Below are positions 9,007 through 17,112 of a stretch of 64,000 nt of DNA, piece by piece. The notes below the pieces were generated by a model. That model ran no database searches. It worked only from the letters and a program-made list of their open reading frames with translations, and was not told the origin of the DNA. This DNA is from Oscillospiraceae bacterium. Lineage in GTDB: Bacteria > Bacillota > Clostridia > Oscillospirales > Oscillospiraceae. How positions within the stretch are numbered: position 1 is the stretch's first letter; each line of letters opens with the position of its first letter. A program made the position numbers and the translations under genes. The stretch is taken from the NCBI GenBank assembly GCA_017458065.1, contig JAFTGD010000055.1:1-64000 (forward strand), given 5' to 3'.

Positions 9007-9944
9007 TCTTTGGTCACCCCCAGTCGGATCCGCGGGTCAAGCGCGTGATAGAGGAGATCGTTGATCAGGTTGACCAGCACATAGATGATTGCCATCCAGA
9101 CCACATAGGCCTGAATCAGCGGATAGTCCCGCATGGTGATGGCGTCGACGGCGAGCTTTCCAACGCCGTCCCACATGAAAATACTCTCGATGATGGCCGT
9201 GCCGCCCAGCAGTGACCCAATGGAGAGCGCCAGCAGCGTGATAATGGTCAGGAGGGAGGATTTCAGCACGCTTCGCCAGAGGATCACGCGATTGCGGACG
9301 CCGCGGGCTCTGGCGCCGGTTACGTAGTCCTTGTTGAGCTCTTCCAGCACGGTCGCCCGGACCTGGCGCATATACTTGGCGGACATGGCGATGGCGAGGG
9401 TCAGGGTCGGCATGATGGCGCTGCGCAGCGTCGTCCCGTTGGAGATGACCGGGAGCCAGCCCAGCTTGATCGCAAGCAGCTGCATCAGCAGCAGCGCCAC
9501 AAAGAAGTTCGGCAGGGAGTTCCCGATAAAGCTTAGGAAACGCAATATGTAGTCCGTTATCCGGTCGTGGTTTACCGCCGCTAAAATCCCCAGCGGGATC
9601 GAGATCACGACGGTCATGACGATGGAGAGCGCGGTTAAAAGCAGTGTCGCCGGAAGCTTGGAGACGAAGGTGGAAAAGACCTCCTTCCCGGAGACATAGC
9701 TTGTGCCCATGTCGCCTTTCAGCATACCTCCCAGCCAGGAGACATACTGCGTCAGAAAGGGCTTATCCAGTCCCAGCTCCGCCCGCTTGGCATCCACGAT
9801 CTCCTGCGCAACCGCACCCTTGTCCCCGTACAGCTCGGTGATCGCGTCGCTGCCCGCCATGCGCATCATGGCAAAGGAAAGAAATGTGATCCCGATCAGG
9901 ACCGGGATCAGCTGCAGTATCCGCTGGCCGATGTATTTTCTCAC
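9003..9944 (-). CDS. Nickel/oligopeptide-type ABC permease (NikB/DppB-like)
   Basis: A 313-residue permease with about six membrane helices. It begins with the family N-terminus MRKYIGQRILQLIPVLIG and carries the EAA-type loop NKDYVTGARARGV. The start codon is GTG, preceded by a GGGGAGAG site. It is the first gene of the six-gene importer/methyltransferase operon. A TATAAT (9983-9988, minus strand) 38 bases upstream is the likely -10, but no good -35 is visible. Confidence 0.9.
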   Translation of the reverse strand: MRKYIGQRILQLIPVLIGITFLSFAMMRMAGSDAITELYGDKGAVAQEIVDAKRAELGLDKPFLTQYVSWLGGMLKGDMGTSYVSGKEVFSTFVSKLPATLLLTALSIVMTVVISIPLGILAAVNHDRITDYILRFLSFIGNSLPNFFVALLLMQLLAIKLGWLPVISNGTTLRSAIMPTLTLAIAMSAKYMRQVRATVLEELNKDYVTGARARGVRNRVILWRSVLKSSLLTIITLLALSIGSLLGGTAIIESIFMWDGVGKLAVDAITMRDYPLIQAYVVWMAIIYVLVNLINDLLYHALDPRIRLGVTKE

Positions 9945-9982
9945 GCTACTCTCCCCATTCCGGAGTCCGATTCTTCATGATG

Positions 9983-10045
9983 ATTATATGCTGTCCTTGT
10001 CCCTGTCGGAAGCCCCCCGGGGGGATATTTTTTGAAAAAAATATT
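9983..10045 (-). promoter_or_regulatory. Promoter region of the importer operon, with GC and AT palindromes
   Basis: TATAAT on the minus strand at 9983-9988, with only a poor -35 match (TTCCGA, 17 bases away). Just upstream are a perfect palindrome of six C then six G (10013-10024) and an adjoining T-run/A-run dyad (about 10025-10045). The palindromes may be regulator sites or a hairpin. Confidence 0.4.
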
Positions 10046-10059
10046 CGCTTTTTTGAGAG

Positions 10060-10103
10060 AACAGCGGCCTCCGCAGAGGGAAATCCCCGCGGAAGCCGCT
10101 GTT
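10060..10103. repeat. Imperfect inverted repeat downstream of the ABC-2 permease
   Basis: Arms AACAGCGGC (10060-10068) and GCCGCTGTT (10095-10103) with an inner TCCGC/GCGGA pair. It could terminate the minus-strand ABC-2 operon, but there is no proper T tract on that strand. Confidence 0.45.
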
Positions 10104-10182
10104 CAAACCGTATGGAATTGTTCCGGTCAGCCGACAGGCCATCACGGCAGCACGAAAACGCAAACAGCTGCAGTTCCCGCCG

Positions 10183-10800
10183 TCAGAACTCCCGCCGCTC
10201 GTAAATCCGGACTGAGAGCAGCCAGGATAGTCCGTACAAAACCAGGACGCCCATCACCACCAGCATAGCCGCCCCGTTTCCCCACGGAAGCAGCGCACCG
10301 ACGGTTTCTCCCCGGTCCAAGCTTCTGGCTGCCATGACCGCACAGATCATGCCGATGATAAACAGATTAATCAGGCGGCCTTTTTCCATTCCAAAACGAA
10401 AATCCAGCGGGAAGGTGATGGTTGGTATCAAAATCCCCGCCGACAGCAAGGCTGTCGCCTCCGGCAGCAGCTGTCCGCCGTGAAGGCCGGCCGTCAGTGC
10501 GCGGCTGGCCATTCCGAGTATCGCGATTCCCGCCACCACGATCAGAGTGAACAGATACTTTTCGCTCACAACCAGTTTCCGCGTCAGCGGCAGCGCGTCG
10601 CAGTAGCGGTCCCAGCCGGACCGCTCATCATAAGAACTCAGTGACTTGCAAAGCGCCGGCCCGATGATCACCGGGTACAGCATAAAAAACAGGTTCTTTG
10701 TATTCAGGCTTCCGGCAACAAGGAAGATCAGGCAGCTCAGCAGGGTGATCTTGCCGTACTTCCAGAGCATATATCCATCCTTTTTCAGCAAACCTTTCAT
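10183..10800 (-). CDS. ABC-2 type membrane protein
   Basis: A 205-residue, very hydrophobic protein with about five or six membrane segments. It includes LLSCLIFLVAGSL near residue 25, and a cytoplasmic loop with DERSGWDRYCDALPLTRK, a motif seen in YtrC/D-like ABC-2 permeases of Firmicutes. It overlaps the ATPase gene by four bases. With the ATPase and GntR regulator it makes a YtrA-type operon, usually tied to cell-envelope stress or peptide-antibiotic response. The transported substrate is unknown. Confidence 0.8.
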   Translation of the reverse strand: MKGLLKKDGYMLWKYGKITLLSCLIFLVAGSLNTKNLFFMLYPVIIGPALCKSLSSYDERSGWDRYCDALPLTRKLVVSEKYLFTLIVVAGIAILGMASRALTAGLHGGQLLPEATALLSAGILIPTITFPLDFRFGMEKGRLINLFIIGMICAVMAARSLDRGETVGALLPWGNGAAMLVVMGVLVLYGLSWLLSVRIYERREF

Positions 10801-11645
10801 GCTTTTTCCTCCCTCACCATCAGAATGAACAGGTCTTCTATACTGACCGGCTCTGCCGTCATTCCCTTCGGCAGCTCCTCCCGTCTGACGATCACGGCTT
10901 CTCCGTATGGATTCTGCCGATGCCCAACAACAAGCGCCGGCTCAAGTTCGCGAAACTGCTCGTGTGAACAGTGAATCAGGCCGTACTGCTCTCTCAGCCG
11001 GTCTTTCTCTTCCACCAGCAAAAGCCGCCCCTGATGGAGGAAGGCAATATAGTCGCAGAGCTTCTCAAGATCGCTTACAATATGCGAGGAGATCAGCACC
11101 GCGTGATCTTCCTCTCGTGTGAATTCCGAAAACAGCTCTACCACCTCATCCCGGACAACCGGGTCCAGCCCGGATGTCGGTTCATCCAGGATCAGGAGCC
11201 TGGCCCGGTGACTCAGCGCCACGGCAATCGCCAGCTTCATCTTCATGCCCCGGGACAGGTCTTTAAATTCCTTTCCCTCCGGAACGGCCAGCTGTTTCAG
11301 ATACCCCATATAGGTGTCCGGTTCCCAGCGTCGGTAGATCCCCTCCATGACCTTTCCGACCTGCAGCGGGGTCAGACACGCGGGGAAAGGCGGTTCATCC
11401 ATCACCGCGCCGATCTCTTCCTTCACGTCGGAAAAATATTCCCGGTTATCCCTGCCCAGCACGGTGATACTCCCGGCGTCCGGTTTCGTCATGCCGAGAA
11501 TCGATCGGATGGTCGTGCTTTTCCCGGCGCCGTTTTCTCCGACGATGCCCAGGATGCAGCCCTGGGGCAGCGTCAGGTCCAGTTTCAGATCAAAGCCCGG
11601 GTAGTGCTTCTCCAGCCCGCGGATTTCAATTGCGTTTGCGTTCAT
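10797..11645 (-). CDS. ABC transporter ATP-binding protein (YtrB-like)
   Basis: A 282-residue ATPase with Walker A GENGAGKST, signature LSRGM, Walker B LLILDEPTSGLD and H-loop ISSH. The LSRGM signature and the C-terminal accessory region are typical of exporters paired with ABC-2 membrane proteins. It starts inside the end of the GntR gene (ATGA overlap) and overlaps the permease start, so the three genes are translationally coupled. Confidence 0.9.
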   Translation of the reverse strand: MNANAIEIRGLEKHYPGFDLKLDLTLPQGCILGIVGENGAGKSTTIRSILGMTKPDAGSITVLGRDNREYFSDVKEEIGAVMDEPPFPACLTPLQVGKVMEGIYRRWEPDTYMGYLKQLAVPEGKEFKDLSRGMKMKLAIAVALSHRARLLILDEPTSGLDPVVRDEVVELFSEFTREEDHAVLISSHIVSDLEKLCDYIAFLHQGRLLLVEEKDRLREQYGLIHCSHEQFRELEPALVVGHRQNPYGEAVIVRREELPKGMTAEPVSIEDLFILMVREEKA

Positions 11646-12019
11646 TCTTGTTCCTCCTCCAGCAGATCAAACAGGCCGATCACTTCATCCCGGCTCATGC
11701 CGCAGAGCAGCGCGAGTTTTCGCACCGCCTCCAGATGTCCCTCCAGCTCGCGAAGATGCTCCTCCCTCAGGAGCTCCTCGTTTTTCGCCGCGACAAAACT
11801 CCCTTTCCCGGGCAGTGTGTAAATGAGGCCCGATGCTTCCAGCTCTTCATAGGCCCGTTTCGTCGTGATTACGCTGATGCGCAGGTCTTTTGCCAGGTTC
11901 CGGATCGAGGGCAGCGCCTCCCCCTCTGTCAGGACATTGCGCAGAATCTGGTCCCGGATCTGCTCATAGATCTGTTCATAAATCGGAGCCCCGCTCCGGT
12001 TGTCAATAAAAATCGTCAT
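11642..12019 (-). CDS. GntR-family regulator, YtrA type
   Basis: A 125-residue repressor. It has an N-terminal winged helix (GAPIYEQIYEQIRDQILRN, then SIRNLAKDLRISVITTKRAYEEL) and a short C-terminal helical dimerisation tail instead of a ligand domain, which is the YtrA arrangement. It is the first gene of the operon and probably represses it through the AT-rich palindrome that overlaps the promoter. The inducer is unknown, but family members often respond to cell-wall antibiotics. Confidence 0.88.
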   Translation of the reverse strand: MTIFIDNRSGAPIYEQIYEQIRDQILRNVLTEGEALPSIRNLAKDLRISVITTKRAYEELEASGLIYTLPGKGSFVAAKNEELLREEHLRELEGHLEAVRKLALLCGMSRDEVIGLFDLLEEEQE

Positions 12020-12062
12020 GATTCTTCTCCGTATTCATTCTGTGTCTTCTGTGTATGCTCAA

Positions 12063-12091
12063 TATATACAGTATATTCAGTTTTTTGTCAA
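12063..12091 (-). promoter_or_regulatory. GntR-operon promoter with overlapping palindrome
   Basis: On the minus strand, a perfect TTGACA (12086-12091), a 17-base spacer, and TATATA (12063-12068). A palindrome ATATAC-N-GTATAT (12064-12076) covers the -10 box and is a likely operator for the regulator it drives. Confidence 0.7.
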
Positions 12092-12190
12092 GCACTTTTT
12101 TGATGGATGGCATTTTTTCGCTTTCCAGGCCATAAAGAATGCTTGGAACTTCCGCAACCATCGGTTGCAACCGACAAAAACAAAGAAAAC

Positions 12191-12218
12191 TTGACTTATG
12201 GCTAAAAAAGAATATAAT
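12191..12218 (+). promoter_or_regulatory. Promoter of the AAA+ ATPase gene
   Basis: TTGACT (12191-12196), a 16-base spacer and a perfect TATAAT (12213-12218). Transcription would start close to the first 19-bp repeat. Confidence 0.7.
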
Positions 12219-12226
12219 GACACAAA

Positions 12227-12283
12227 AGAATAAAAATAGATAAGGAAAATAAGAATAGATAAAAAGAATAAAGATAGATAAAA
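12227..12283 (+). repeat. Three contiguous 19-bp A-rich direct repeats in the leader
   Basis: Units at 12227-12245, 12246-12264 and 12265-12283 follow the pattern RRAATARARATAGATAARR with no gap between them. The invariant core is AATA followed by ATAGATA. They fill the space between the promoter and the ribosome site of the AAA+ ATPase gene, so they could be an operator, an RNA-level control element or an iteron-like array. Confidence 0.7.
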
Positions 12284-12304
12284 ATGACAAGGAGATGACA
12301 TGCC

Positions 12305-13411
12305 TTGCGCGATACCGTGTTCGTCCCTTCTTTTGGGAATCGCCCCCGCAATCTTGTCGGTCGGGAAGAAATCATAAACCAATTTGAGACCTCTCTCCAA
12401 AGTATCCCGGGAAGCCGCGAGCGAGCTATGCTGATGTTGGGTCAAAGAGGATCCGGGAAAACGGTACTATTGCTCGAGTTTGCAGACATTGCACGGAAAC
12501 ACGGCTGTATTGTCGCTTCGCCGACGGTGGTATCAAAAGAAATGCCCTCCCGTGTTCTTGAAAAACTGCGCGAAGAGGGCAAAGCATATCTTCCCGGGAC
12601 AAAAGTCCAGCTTTCCGGCGGGAGTGTCAGCGCTTTCGGATTTGGCGGAGGCTTCGACTTAAAGATGGAAGACCAAGCGCCCAGAAGCTTTGCCTGGGAT
12701 CTGTCCAGGATATGCTCGGATCTGAATCAGAATGGAAAACCCGTCCTCATTCTGATTGATGAGGTGCGGGCGAATCAGGATGAACTGCGGCAGCTGATTG
12801 TCGCCTATCAGGAAATGGTCGGTGAGGGATTGGATGTCTTCATGGTACTCGCCGGCCTGCCTTCGACAATATCCTCCGTATTGAACGATCATGTGCTGAC
12901 CTTCCTCAATCGCGCCTTGAAGATCAACTTGCCACCACTGCGCATCGGAGATGTTGAGTTCTATTACCGGAAAGCTTTTTCAGACCTGAACATATGCCTG
13001 ACGGATGAGCAGATCTCTGATGCCGCCCAGGAAACAGAAGGATCTCCATATCTGATGCAGTTGATTGGTCATTATTTGGTAATGGGAACTGAAGCGGGCG
13101 GCGCTATTTCAGATTCTCTGTTTTCTTCCGCAATTCAAAAAGCAAAAGAAGACTTTATGAACGACATTTGCGAGACTGCACTTGCACCGCTTTCAGACAA
13201 AGATATCGCATTTCTTGCCGCAATGGCGGTTGATGGGGACACTACAGAACTGTCCGACATCATATCCCGCCTGCAGTGCAGCAGCTCTCTGGTACAAACA
13301 TATAAAAGGCGCCTAATCCAGGCGGGTATCATTAACCAGCCCCGGCGAGGTGTCGTCCAGTTTGCAGTTCCTTATTTAAGAGATTATCTTTATAAGAACT
13401 ACGCCGATTAG
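12305..13411 (+). CDS. Orphan AAA+ (ORC/STAND-like) ATPase
   Basis: A 368-residue ATPase. Walker A is GQRGSGKT (residues 46-53) and Walker B is VLILIDEV (about 147-154). There is a sensor-like segment FMVLAGLPS and a C-terminal winged-helix region (about 290-365). The only workable start is TTG at 12305: an in-frame TGA lies three codons upstream, and AAGGAG at 12289-12294 gives ten-base spacing. The A-T-rich leader differs from neighbouring genes. It points toward the primase-helicase operon but is on the other strand. Proteins of this kind occur in defence and mobile loci. The role is unknown. Confidence 0.75.
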   Translation: MRDTVFVPSFGNRPRNLVGREEIINQFETSLQSIPGSRERAMLMLGQRGSGKTVLLLEFADIARKHGCIVASPTVVSKEMPSRVLEKLREEGKAYLPGTKVQLSGGSVSAFGFGGGFDLKMEDQAPRSFAWDLSRICSDLNQNGKPVLILIDEVRANQDELRQLIVAYQEMVGEGLDVFMVLAGLPSTISSVLNDHVLTFLNRALKINLPPLRIGDVEFYYRKAFSDLNICLTDEQISDAAQETEGSPYLMQLIGHYLVMGTEAGGAISDSLFSSAIQKAKEDFMNDICETALAPLSDKDIAFLAAMAVDGDTTELSDIISRLQCSSSLVQTYKRRLIQAGIINQPRRGVVQFAVPYLRDYLYKNYAD

Positions 13412-13498
13412 GTGTCTCCCACTATATCTTTCTTAAGTCATGTCGCCTGTGACGGAGCCGGGATAACGAATCTATTTGGTAGTAAAAGAAAAGCTTCC

Positions 13499-16372
13499 CT
13501 ATTCAGTGTCTGTTTTTAACTCCAGCAGTTCACCGGCCAATTCAGGGCTTTCGAGGCGGATGGCGGCGTCCTCCGGCTTGGCGGAGGACAGATAGTTGAT
13601 ATCCCCGTACCAGACGATGGCGCTGTCAATGACAGCGTATCGCTGCGTAAGCTTCGGCTGAGCTAAGACCTCAGCCCCAGCTTCTTTCAACTGCTTGATT
13701 ACAGCCAACACCCGCGGTTGCTGTGCGACGTTATAAGCGTCCACGTTACGCGTAATCACTCGGAGCTTGATGCCATCCGGCATCTTATTCAGCATGGCAG
13801 TGATCCGTGACCGGGCCAAGGTTGGCGCAGAGATGACGAGCTCCCGACCGGCACCGAGAATATCCTTTTCGAAAGCCTCTCCATAATTCTGTCCGCTATA
13901 GATCAGACCTGACGAGTTCTCTATGTTCTCCGACAGCGTCTGATAACCGAGCTCGGCATAGCCTTTCAGCCTCTTCTGATACATGCGCTCCAGCATTGGC
14001 ACATGAATATCTACATAGTCGTAGACACGTACATCGCGCTTTCCTTCATAATTGCGATGCAGGCGGCCTACATATTGCGCCAGCGTTCCTTTCCAGGAGA
14101 AGGGCATAGCGATGAACAGGGTATCCAGCCTCGGCTCATCGAAGCCCTCGCCGATGTACTTCCCAGTGGCGACGATCAGGAGTGATTCGTCTTGGGGCAC
14201 AACACGCAGAGAGTCCAGCTTTTCCCGTTTGTCCCTGGCAGAATCACTGCCCAAGAGGAGAAAAACGTGCTTAGCAATATTATTCAGATCGGCATACAGT
14301 GTTTCCGCGTGGTCTTTCCGTTCGGTCAGGACGATTGGCGTCCGCCCATCCTTGATCGCCGAAACCACGTCGTGAATGATTTGTGCATTTCGCAGCTCAT
14401 TTTTGACAACTGCGGCATATACATCTTGAACGCGCTGTGAATCCGGCAATCTGGTTTTTGTCAGTCTGGGAATCAGAAAATGCGAAAAGCTGCGCTGATC
14501 CGCCTGCTGTTTGGCGTCCACCAGATACTGGATCGGCCCACATTGCATGAAGATGATGGGGTGGTGTCCATCCTGGCGTGTCGGTGTGGCGGAAAGCCCA
14601 TAAATGTATTTGGCTCGCGCCGCTTTCAATACCTTCTCAAAGCTGAAGGCCGCCACATGATGACACTCGTCGCAGATTACCATACCGTAATCCGCGACAA
14701 GATCCTTGACATGCTTATCCTCTCCCTCGAACAGGGATTGGATGATAGCGATATCCACGATCCCGTTCAAAGAATTCTTGCCGCCGCCCAGCTGACCGAT
14801 CAGCTGGCGTTTCTTTTTGCGCCCGCGCTTTTTCGGCTCCTCCGGGAGTGTCTCATCGATGGTCAAAAACTGCTCCAATGCCTGTTTCCACTGAGACAGC
14901 AGGGCCGTGGAGTGTATCAAAATCAGCGTATTGGTTTTACGAGTGCCGATCAAATAGGCGCCGATGACCGTTTTGCCGAAAGCGGTAGTTGCGGAGAGTA
15001 CGCCCAACTCGTGTTCCAAAAGCGCATCGGCGGCGGGTGCCTGTTCCGGGCGCAGTGTCCCGTTGAAATTTACAGCAATCTCCCGACCTGCGCTGCGAAG
15101 ATCGGAGCAGGTGTAGGAGACGCCGAGCTCGTCCAGCAGATCGCAGACCGGCATAATGCAGCCGCGAGGCAAAATGAGATACTCGTCCGTCTCCTCACCG
15201 CAGTCAATAACGCGGGGCTTGTCATAGACCGGAAGCCGCATGGCCTGGGACTTGTAAAAATCGGGATTGCGGAAGGCCGCCAGGCGCTTGATGCGGTTGA
15301 GCGCGTTTTGGGACAGCCCCGCCTTTTCCACATAGAGGCGGTCTGCCAGAGTCAGCGAGACCGTCAGCGGGAAATCCAGCTTTGTCAGCGCCTTTTCCTG
15401 CCTGGATTCTCGTTCCCAGGGCTTTTCCTTGCTGTCAGCCAGTGTTCCGGTATCCGAGGCGCTGCGGAAAGCGGACAGAGCTTTAGCCAATTCCGCCTCG
15501 GTGATCCGCGGCAGCGCGGAGAGAAAGGCCCATTGATCCGGGTACGGTGCAAAATGCTCGTCGATAAAGAGACTGTTGCCGTTCTTCTGCGCCTGCCCCT
15601 GGAAGGGCAAGGCGATCAGATTGCCAAAGCCGCCCTTCGGCATCGTATCCTGACTGGGAAACAGGCGGTCATAGGAGCGAAAGCTCAGCTCGTGACGCCT
15701 GGTCATGGCCTGGGTCAGCAGCAGGCTGCCCAGCTTGCGGGCGTCGGCAGCCGAAACCGGCTCTGCAAAGAAGAACCAGACGTGCGCGCCTTCGCCGGAG
15801 CGGGACCGTTCTACAGCGGGCGTCAGGCCGCAACTGCGGGCTGCTTCGCAAAAGGCGCGTACATCCTCCTGCCAGCCGCCGTCGTCAAAATCGGCACAGA
15901 GCAGCCAGGCTCTGTCGTCCGGCAGCAGAGGGTAGATGCCGACCACATCCCTGCAGAATTCATCCCGCCCAATCAGGTGCGCGCGAATCAGCTCTGGGCT
16001 GAGCGGGACAAATTCCCGGTTGGGACAATCGGCGCATCGCTGCTTTTTCTTGTCGCAGACGCCGCGCGCCCACTCGTTCCGGCAGGCAGGCGCGTAGCCG
16101 GACTTCCGGGTTTTGAAATTATACCAGCGTCTGGCGTACACGTCCTCTCGCCCGTGAAAGAGTTCCAGAAACAGAGCAATCTTTTCCTGTGACGTGCTTT
16201 TAGCGTGCACTTTTGTAGTTGGAGCGGGAGCCGCAGCCTTCCAACGATCCAAAGGGCAGATAAAGCGCGCTCCGTTCTCACTTTTGCAGAGGACATAGCG
16301 CTCCCCATCCATCCCAGGGAGCATCTCTGTCAAGTGGTATGTAGATTCCGAAAAAACAGCGATTTGGTTCAT
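13499..16372 (-). CDS. TOTE-like primase-helicase-PLD protein
   Basis: A 957-residue multidomain protein. It has a Cys cluster (97, 106, 113, 116) and an archaeo-eukaryotic-primase-like domain with DFDD at 161-164 and SRSGEGAHVW at 190-199. An SF2 helicase follows, with Walker A-like AFGKT (464-468), DECH (568-571), SAT (594-596) and QYVGRLHR (767-774). A PLD-like domain runs from about 835 to the end. A basic stretch lies at 514-523. In the PLD domain the canonical HxK histidine appears lost (TQRYAVID). The layout resembles effectors of so-called TOTE conflict systems. The ATG at 16372 overlaps the upstream stop (ATGA); a longer reading frame is ignored. It is the last gene of a three-gene operon. 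Confidence 0.8.
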   Translation of the reverse strand: MNQIAVFSESTYHLTEMLPGMDGERYVLCKSENGARFICPLDRWKAAAPAPTTKVHAKSTSQEKIALFLELFHGREDVYARRWYNFKTRKSGYAPACRNEWARGVCDKKKQRCADCPNREFVPLSPELIRAHLIGRDEFCRDVVGIYPLLPDDRAWLLCADFDDGGWQEDVRAFCEAARSCGLTPAVERSRSGEGAHVWFFFAEPVSAADARKLGSLLLTQAMTRRHELSFRSYDRLFPSQDTMPKGGFGNLIALPFQGQAQKNGNSLFIDEHFAPYPDQWAFLSALPRITEAELAKALSAFRSASDTGTLADSKEKPWERESRQEKALTKLDFPLTVSLTLADRLYVEKAGLSQNALNRIKRLAAFRNPDFYKSQAMRLPVYDKPRVIDCGEETDEYLILPRGCIMPVCDLLDELGVSYTCSDLRSAGREIAVNFNGTLRPEQAPAADALLEHELGVLSATTAFGKTVIGAYLIGTRKTNTLILIHSTALLSQWKQALEQFLTIDETLPEEPKKRGRKKKRQLIGQLGGGKNSLNGIVDIAIIQSLFEGEDKHVKDLVADYGMVICDECHHVAAFSFEKVLKAARAKYIYGLSATPTRQDGHHPIIFMQCGPIQYLVDAKQQADQRSFSHFLIPRLTKTRLPDSQRVQDVYAAVVKNELRNAQIIHDVVSAIKDGRTPIVLTERKDHAETLYADLNNIAKHVFLLLGSDSARDKREKLDSLRVVPQDESLLIVATGKYIGEGFDEPRLDTLFIAMPFSWKGTLAQYVGRLHRNYEGKRDVRVYDYVDIHVPMLERMYQKRLKGYAELGYQTLSENIENSSGLIYSGQNYGEAFEKDILGAGRELVISAPTLARSRITAMLNKMPDGIKLRVITRNVDAYNVAQQPRVLAVIKQLKEAGAEVLAQPKLTQRYAVIDSAIVWYGDINYLSSAKPEDAAIRLESPELAGELLELKTDTE

Positions 16373-17094
16373 GAATCTGTCAGCCCCAGCTTTTCCAGCC
16401 TCGCGCGGACGGCCGCCCGGGTGCGCTTTAGCTCGGCGGACATGTTCTTGACGTCCACGCCCGTTTGGAATGCCTGCCGCAGCCAAGCGTCCTCCTCTGG
16501 CTCCCAGGGCTTTCCCTGGTTCTCGTGCAGTGGGGTTGCGTTGATAGCAATGATAGCGTCCAGATTGTCCAGGATAAACTGTTGTGCCTGCTGATCATAG
16601 ATCACGGCAGTGTAATCCCCGTTTTGTCCTGCACGCTGCTGCGTAGAAATACCAAGCTTCCTGCCTGCTTCGGTGGGACGTTTGTTCTTCTTGCCGCTCG
16701 CTCCCTCTTCCTCGAAAAGCAGCCCTGATTGCAGCAGAAACTTTGTGATACTGGTGGTTTTCAGTTTTTGCATCGTCTCCAGATCCACCAGTTCATTGAG
16801 GCGCTGGGCAATCTGGCTGGCACTGAGAGGCCAATCGCTATAGGCATAGCGGCTGCGCTCCTCATAGGGCAGGGCATAGGGCGTGAGCTCTCCCTTCTTC
16901 GCGGAAGTGGCGATCATCCCGCCATTCTCAATCACCTGCCGCAACACGTCCGACACGTAAAACAGGCAGCGGGAGATGCCGACGTTGTTGATGACATCGT
17001 CCTCCGGTGCTTCCCGGTCGGTGAGCGGATCAATCCCCCTGGCCAGTTTATCCAGATAAATCTTCGCATGTTGCATGATTTCCAGTTCAGTCAT
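16369..17094 (-). CDS. SANT/Myb-like helix-turn-helix accessory protein
   Basis: A 241-residue protein. The C-terminal 45 residues (from GKPWEPEEDAWLRQAF onward) look like a SANT/Myb or homeodomain-type three-helix DNA-binding unit. The first 180 residues are an uncharacterised region with ISRCLFYVSDVLRQVIENGG near residue 40 and a middle section (ASQIAQRLNELVDLETMQKL) that may be another helical HTH. The gene is translationally coupled to the primase-helicase by a four-base overlap and lies 18 bases after the nuclease-ATPase gene. It is probably a DNA-recognition partner of the helicase, but this is inferred from context. Confidence 0.75.
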   Translation of the reverse strand: MTELEIMQHAKIYLDKLARGIDPLTDREAPEDDVINNVGISRCLFYVSDVLRQVIENGGMIATSAKKGELTPYALPYEERSRYAYSDWPLSASQIAQRLNELVDLETMQKLKTTSITKFLLQSGLLFEEEGASGKKNKRPTEAGRKLGISTQQRAGQNGDYTAVIYDQQAQQFILDNLDAIIAINATPLHENQGKPWEPEEDAWLRQAFQTGVDVKNMSAELKRTRAAVRARLEKLGLTDS

Positions 17095-17112
17095 GCTTTT
17101 GCCCTCCCCATC

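Noticed and set aside
12227-12283. Plasmid replication origin (iterons)
   Set aside because: Only three A-rich repeats, placed in a transcript leader, with no replication initiator family or AT-rich melting site identified; kept as repeats only.
14480-16192. A 570-codon plus-strand frame opposite the primase-helicase gene
   Set aside because: The minus-strand frame holds all helicase and primase motifs; the plus frame is a compositional shadow.
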